NCBI GenBank assembly: GCA_020026435.1
Contig: JAHHQK010000060.1
Span: 1 to 8,360, forward strand
Direction of reading: 5' to 3'
Length of the DNA stretch: 8,360 nt
Source of the DNA: Alistipes sp.
Lineage (GTDB): Bacteria; Bacteroidota; Bacteroidia; Bacteroidales; Rikenellaceae
The notes beneath the pieces are model-generated. The model was not told the DNA's origin. It ran no database searches and saw nothing but the letters and a program-made list of their open reading frames with translations. The translations under genes were made by a program, and so were the position numbers. Of this stretch, positions 6,571 through 8,360 are shown piece after piece; position 1 is the stretch's first letter, and every line of letters starts with the position of its first letter.

Positions 6571-7752
6571 ATGAAAAACAATATCAAACTGCTGACTCTC
6601 GGTCTGGCTTGCGCGGCTTTCGGCTTTGTTGCCTGCGACGACGCCGACTACGCGACCAGCGACATGGGGGTCCACGCTTTTCTGAACGAGAGTTCGACGA
6701 ACAAGAATGTCAAAATCACCGTGGGAGCCAACGGTGGGGATGCCGAAGTGAATGTCTGTCTGAGCAACGTCGCTCCCGATGATGCCAAATTCCGTCTGGA
6801 ATTCGACCAGGAGGTGCTCGACAACTACAACCGAAAGCAGGCTTCGAGCTATGTGATGGCTCCCGCCGAAATCGTGGAGTTCGAGCGCGAAGCCCTCGTC
6901 AAGAAGGGCGAGTTCAATGCCCCCTCGACGAAAATTCATGTCAAGAAGATTCCCACCGAGTTGTCGGGCGAGCCTTACGCAATCGCATTGCGTCTGGTGA
7001 GCGAGGACAAGGTCGTTCCCGTGACGAATACCACTTCGACTTTCGTGATTCCGCTGGAGGAGATCATCATCTCGGATCTCCCCTGCTTCAACGGCGGAGC
7101 CAATTTGCATTGCGAGGGCTTCCCCATGGAGCTTCCCCAGTTCACCGTCGAGGTGCGATTCCAGATTAGCAACACCAGCAACCGCAACCGCGCGGTATTC
7201 ACCAACGGCGGCAGCGTGCTGCTGCGTTTCGAGGATCCCCAGAGTGCCAACGCTCAGTTCCAGGCCCACTCGCTGGTGCAGTTCCAGGGCGAGGGGTGGT
7301 ATCTGAATCCCGACAAGTCGTTTGCTCCCAACAAATGGCAGCATCTGGCCATGACATACGACGGTACTACGACTCGTCTTTATGTCAACGGCGCATTTGC
7401 CGGATCGAAGGACGGTCATTGCAAGCCGACCTTCGGCTCGGCCTGGTGGTTCGGCGGCGAATCCGGAGGCGGCCACGGAACCGGCGGCAGCTGGTGGGCA
7501 GGATGCAAGATCATGCTGGCCGAGGCCCGCATCTGGTCGGTATGCCGCACCGAGTCGCAGATTGTCAACAACATGACCGGAACATCGGCGAAATCCGAGG
7601 GGCTGGTCGGTTACTGGCGCTGCAACGACGGCAAGGGTAAGGAGTTCAAGGACTACACCGGAAACGGTCACACCATGAAGACTTCGGAAAAAGTGACCTG
7701 GGTGAAGAACGTGCCTTCGACGGCCGAAGCTACCCCTTGGCCTTCTTTCTAA
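6571..7752 (+). CDS. Surface lipoprotein with DUF1735 (BT_3987-like N-terminal) and LamG-like domains; probable glycan-binding protein
   Basis: This 393-residue lipoprotein has the signal ending FGFVAC with Cys22, followed by Asp-Asp (CDDADY), an acidic start resembling Bacteroidota surface-export signals. Residues about 30-165 form a DUF1735-like beta domain (VKITVGANGGDAEVNV; a typical YVMAPAEIVEF stretch at 94-104). Residues about 170-375 form a concanavalin A/LamG jelly roll: FTVEVRFQI (191-199), KWQHLAMTYDG then TRLYVNG (255-274), AEARIWSVCRTESQI (317-331) and GLVGYWRCNDG (344-354). No catalytic motif is visible, so a surface glycan-binding role is the best reading. A Gly/Trp-rich loop (291-310, with paired Trp at 292-293 and 308-309) is a candidate sugar-contact site. 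It begins 25 bases after the GH18 gene, is the last gene of the operon, and is followed by a strong terminator. The start at 6571 is preferred because it gives the complete lipoprotein signal. Confidence 0.87.
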   Translation: MKNNIKLLTLGLACAAFGFVACDDADYATSDMGVHAFLNESSTNKNVKITVGANGGDAEVNVCLSNVAPDDAKFRLEFDQEVLDNYNRKQASSYVMAPAEIVEFEREALVKKGEFNAPSTKIHVKKIPTELSGEPYAIALRLVSEDKVVPVTNTTSTFVIPLEEIIISDLPCFNGGANLHCEGFPMELPQFTVEVRFQISNTSNRNRAVFTNGGSVLLRFEDPQSANAQFQAHSLVQFQGEGWYLNPDKSFAPNKWQHLAMTYDGTTTRLYVNGAFAGSKDGHCKPTFGSAWWFGGESGGGHGTGGSWWAGCKIMLAEARIWSVCRTESQIVNNMTGTSAKSEGLVGYWRCNDGKGKEFKDYTGNGHTMKTSEKVTWVKNVPSTAEATPWPSF

Positions 7753-7770
7753 ATTAAACGGTCAAATTCG

Positions 7771-7805
7771 AACAGGTGTACGCTCTCTCGTACACCTGTT
7801 TTTTT
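7771..7805 (+). terminator. Intrinsic terminator of the operon
   Basis: A perfect 12-bp stem AACAGGTGTACG (7771-7782) / CGTACACCTGTT (7789-7800) closes a CTCTCT loop and runs into seven consecutive T (7799-7805). It lies 18 bases after the last stop codon, marking the 3' end of the four-gene transcript. The minus-strand side has no T-run, so it should act in the plus direction only. Confidence 0.93.
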
Positions 7806-8053
7806 ATACCCGCCCGGCCGGGTTAAACGTGACGAAGCGTGCCCCCGGCGGCAGGCATCGGACACAAAGGAGATTCTCCGCCCGAGGAACGGACGCGCGG
7901 CCCTGATGACCCGGCAACCGTCGGGCGAGAATCCCATACGGCAAAACGGAAAGGGGTATGCCAAAGCGACCGGCGCCGGCGAATACCCCGGTCCTTGGAG
8001 CGGGGACTCGATAGCGGCCGGCACGGCTCCGGGCATCCGAGGAGGGGGGGGGC
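7806..8053. other. Intergenic, GC-rich, no gene seen; holds an inverted repeat with an S-box-like string
   Basis: No convincing coding region is present. GATTCT-C-CGCCCG (7872-7884) pairs with CGGGCGAGAATC (7922-7933): 12 pairs with one bulged C and a 37-base loop. Inside and after the loop lies GGCCC-TGATGACC-CGGCAACC (7899-7919), which resembles the conserved core of SAM-I (S-box) riboswitches; GGGCGAGAATCC (7923-7934) weakly resembles their GGUGCNAANUCC segment. The usual P1 pairing is not found, so I do not call a riboswitch. CCGGCGCCGG (7970-7979) and CCCGGCCGGG (7813-7822) are short palindromes. A nine-G run lies at 8044-8052. Confidence 0.4.
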
Positions 8054-8290
8054 CGGCGGAAATCCGGGCACCCGGCGGGAAGCGCAGCAGGGATGCGGGA
8101 ACCCGGCAGGAACTGCAGCGGGATTCCGACCATCCGGCAGGGATGCGGGCACCCGACAGGGATTGCGGCTGGGCGGCAGGAACTACAGCGGGAATCCGGG
8201 CTATCGGCAGGAACTGCAGCGGGAATCCGGGCACCCGGCAGGGATGCAGGCTCCCGGCAGGCATTGCGGCGGGGCGGCAGAGCGGCGGGC
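8054..8290. repeat. G-rich tandem repeat array with 31/19/20-bp units and a 101-bp higher-order period
   Basis: Copies of an anchor CGGCAGG (with variants) start at 8054, 8073, 8104, 8135, 8154, 8174, 8205, 8236, 8255 and 8275. Spacings are 19, 31, 31, 19, 20, 31, 31, 19 and 20 bases, so the order 31-19-20-31 repeats every 101 bp (8104 to 8205, 8135 to 8236, 8154 to 8255, 8174 to 8275). The long unit reads about CGGCAGGAACTGCAGCGGGA then ATCCGGGCACC; the short unit reads CGGCAGGGATGCGGGCACC. The last copy decays after 8280. Neither 31, 19, 20 nor 101 is a multiple of three, so any reading frame through the array shifts at each unit, which argues against coding. Open frames on both strands here are a product of high GC and repetition. 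Confidence 0.85.
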
Positions 8291-8360
8291 AATCACAGCC
8301 ATAGCGCTCCCAACCCGTCCCGATCGAGAGCCCTCAAAAAGCGCTTCGGCAGCAGCAGGA
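8291..8360. other. Window edge, no gene supported
   Basis: After the repeat array the sequence returns to mixed composition. Two minus-strand frames are open from the right edge: one stops at 8293-8295, the other runs into the repeats. Either could be the tail of a gene beyond the window, but with so few codons and no recognisable motif neither can be called. AGCGCT-type palindromes occur twice (8303-8308, 8340-8345). Confidence 0.3.

Noticed and set aside
7872..7960. Cobalamin riboswitch, because GGGCGAGAATCCC resembles part of its core
   Set aside because: The following conserved segment, the CCCGC-(A)CTGT part and the B12 box are absent.
8054..8290. CRISPR array
   Set aside because: There are no constant repeats separated by unique spacers. 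The units are contiguous, similar throughout and vary in length between 19, 20 and 31 bp, and no cas gene is present.
7749..8304. Several overlapping open frames on both strands after the terminator, with repeating Arg-Ile-Pro-Ala or Gly-Ile-Arg-like peptides
   Set aside because: All are translations of the G-rich repeat array, whose unit lengths (31, 19, 20 bp) shift the frame at each unit, and several frames are open at once.

Overview
The window most likely comes from a GC-rich member of the Bacteroidota, and an Alistipes-like gut Bacteroidales is my best guess. Four signs point there: a tandem SusC/SusD outer-membrane pair, lipoproteins with Bacteroidota-type signal peptides, start codons preceded by A/T-rich sequence without Shine-Dalgarno motifs, and a perfect TAnnTTTG -7 element (the Bacteroidota primary-sigma type) in front of the tRNA gene. 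The strong preference for C or G at third codon positions and the frequent TCG serine codons suggest Alistipes, but I cannot prove the genus from the sequence.

Layout. Bases 1-50 hold the 5' part of a tRNA-Gln (anticodon UUG) on the minus strand, cut by the window edge, with its own promoter at 73-80. Bases 81-833 contain no gene I can support. They hold a purine- and G-rich low-complexity tract (187-313), a perfect 8-bp palindrome touching a near-consensus -7 box (512-538), and a long A/T-rich leader. Bases 834-7752 are a tight four-gene operon on the plus strand: a SusC-like TonB-dependent transporter, a SusD-like glycan-binding lipoprotein, a GH18 lipoprotein with an intact catalytic motif, and a lipoprotein combining a DUF1735 (BT_3987-like N-terminal) domain with a LamG-like beta-sandwich. 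Gaps between the genes are only 12, 30 and 25 bases. A strong intrinsic terminator at 7771-7805 closes the operon. Bases 7806-8360 have no convincing gene. They contain a 12-bp imperfect inverted repeat around an S-box-like string and a G-rich tandem repeat array (8054-8290) with an ordered 31/19/20-bp substructure that repeats every 101 bp.

How the genes work together. This is a compact polysaccharide utilization locus. The GH18 resembles the endo-beta-N-acetylglucosaminidase (EndoS/EndoF/BT_3987) branch, so the inferred pathway is as follows. The cell-surface GH18 cuts N-glycans from glycoproteins within their chitobiose core. The DUF1735-LamG and SusD-like lipoproteins capture the released glycan, and the SusC-like channel imports it with TonB energy. 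No exoglycosidases and no regulator lie in the window, so further breakdown and control must be encoded elsewhere. The substrate is an inference from family resemblance. The most unusual structures are non-coding: the higher-order repeat array on the right and the operator-like palindrome with possible leader folds on the left.
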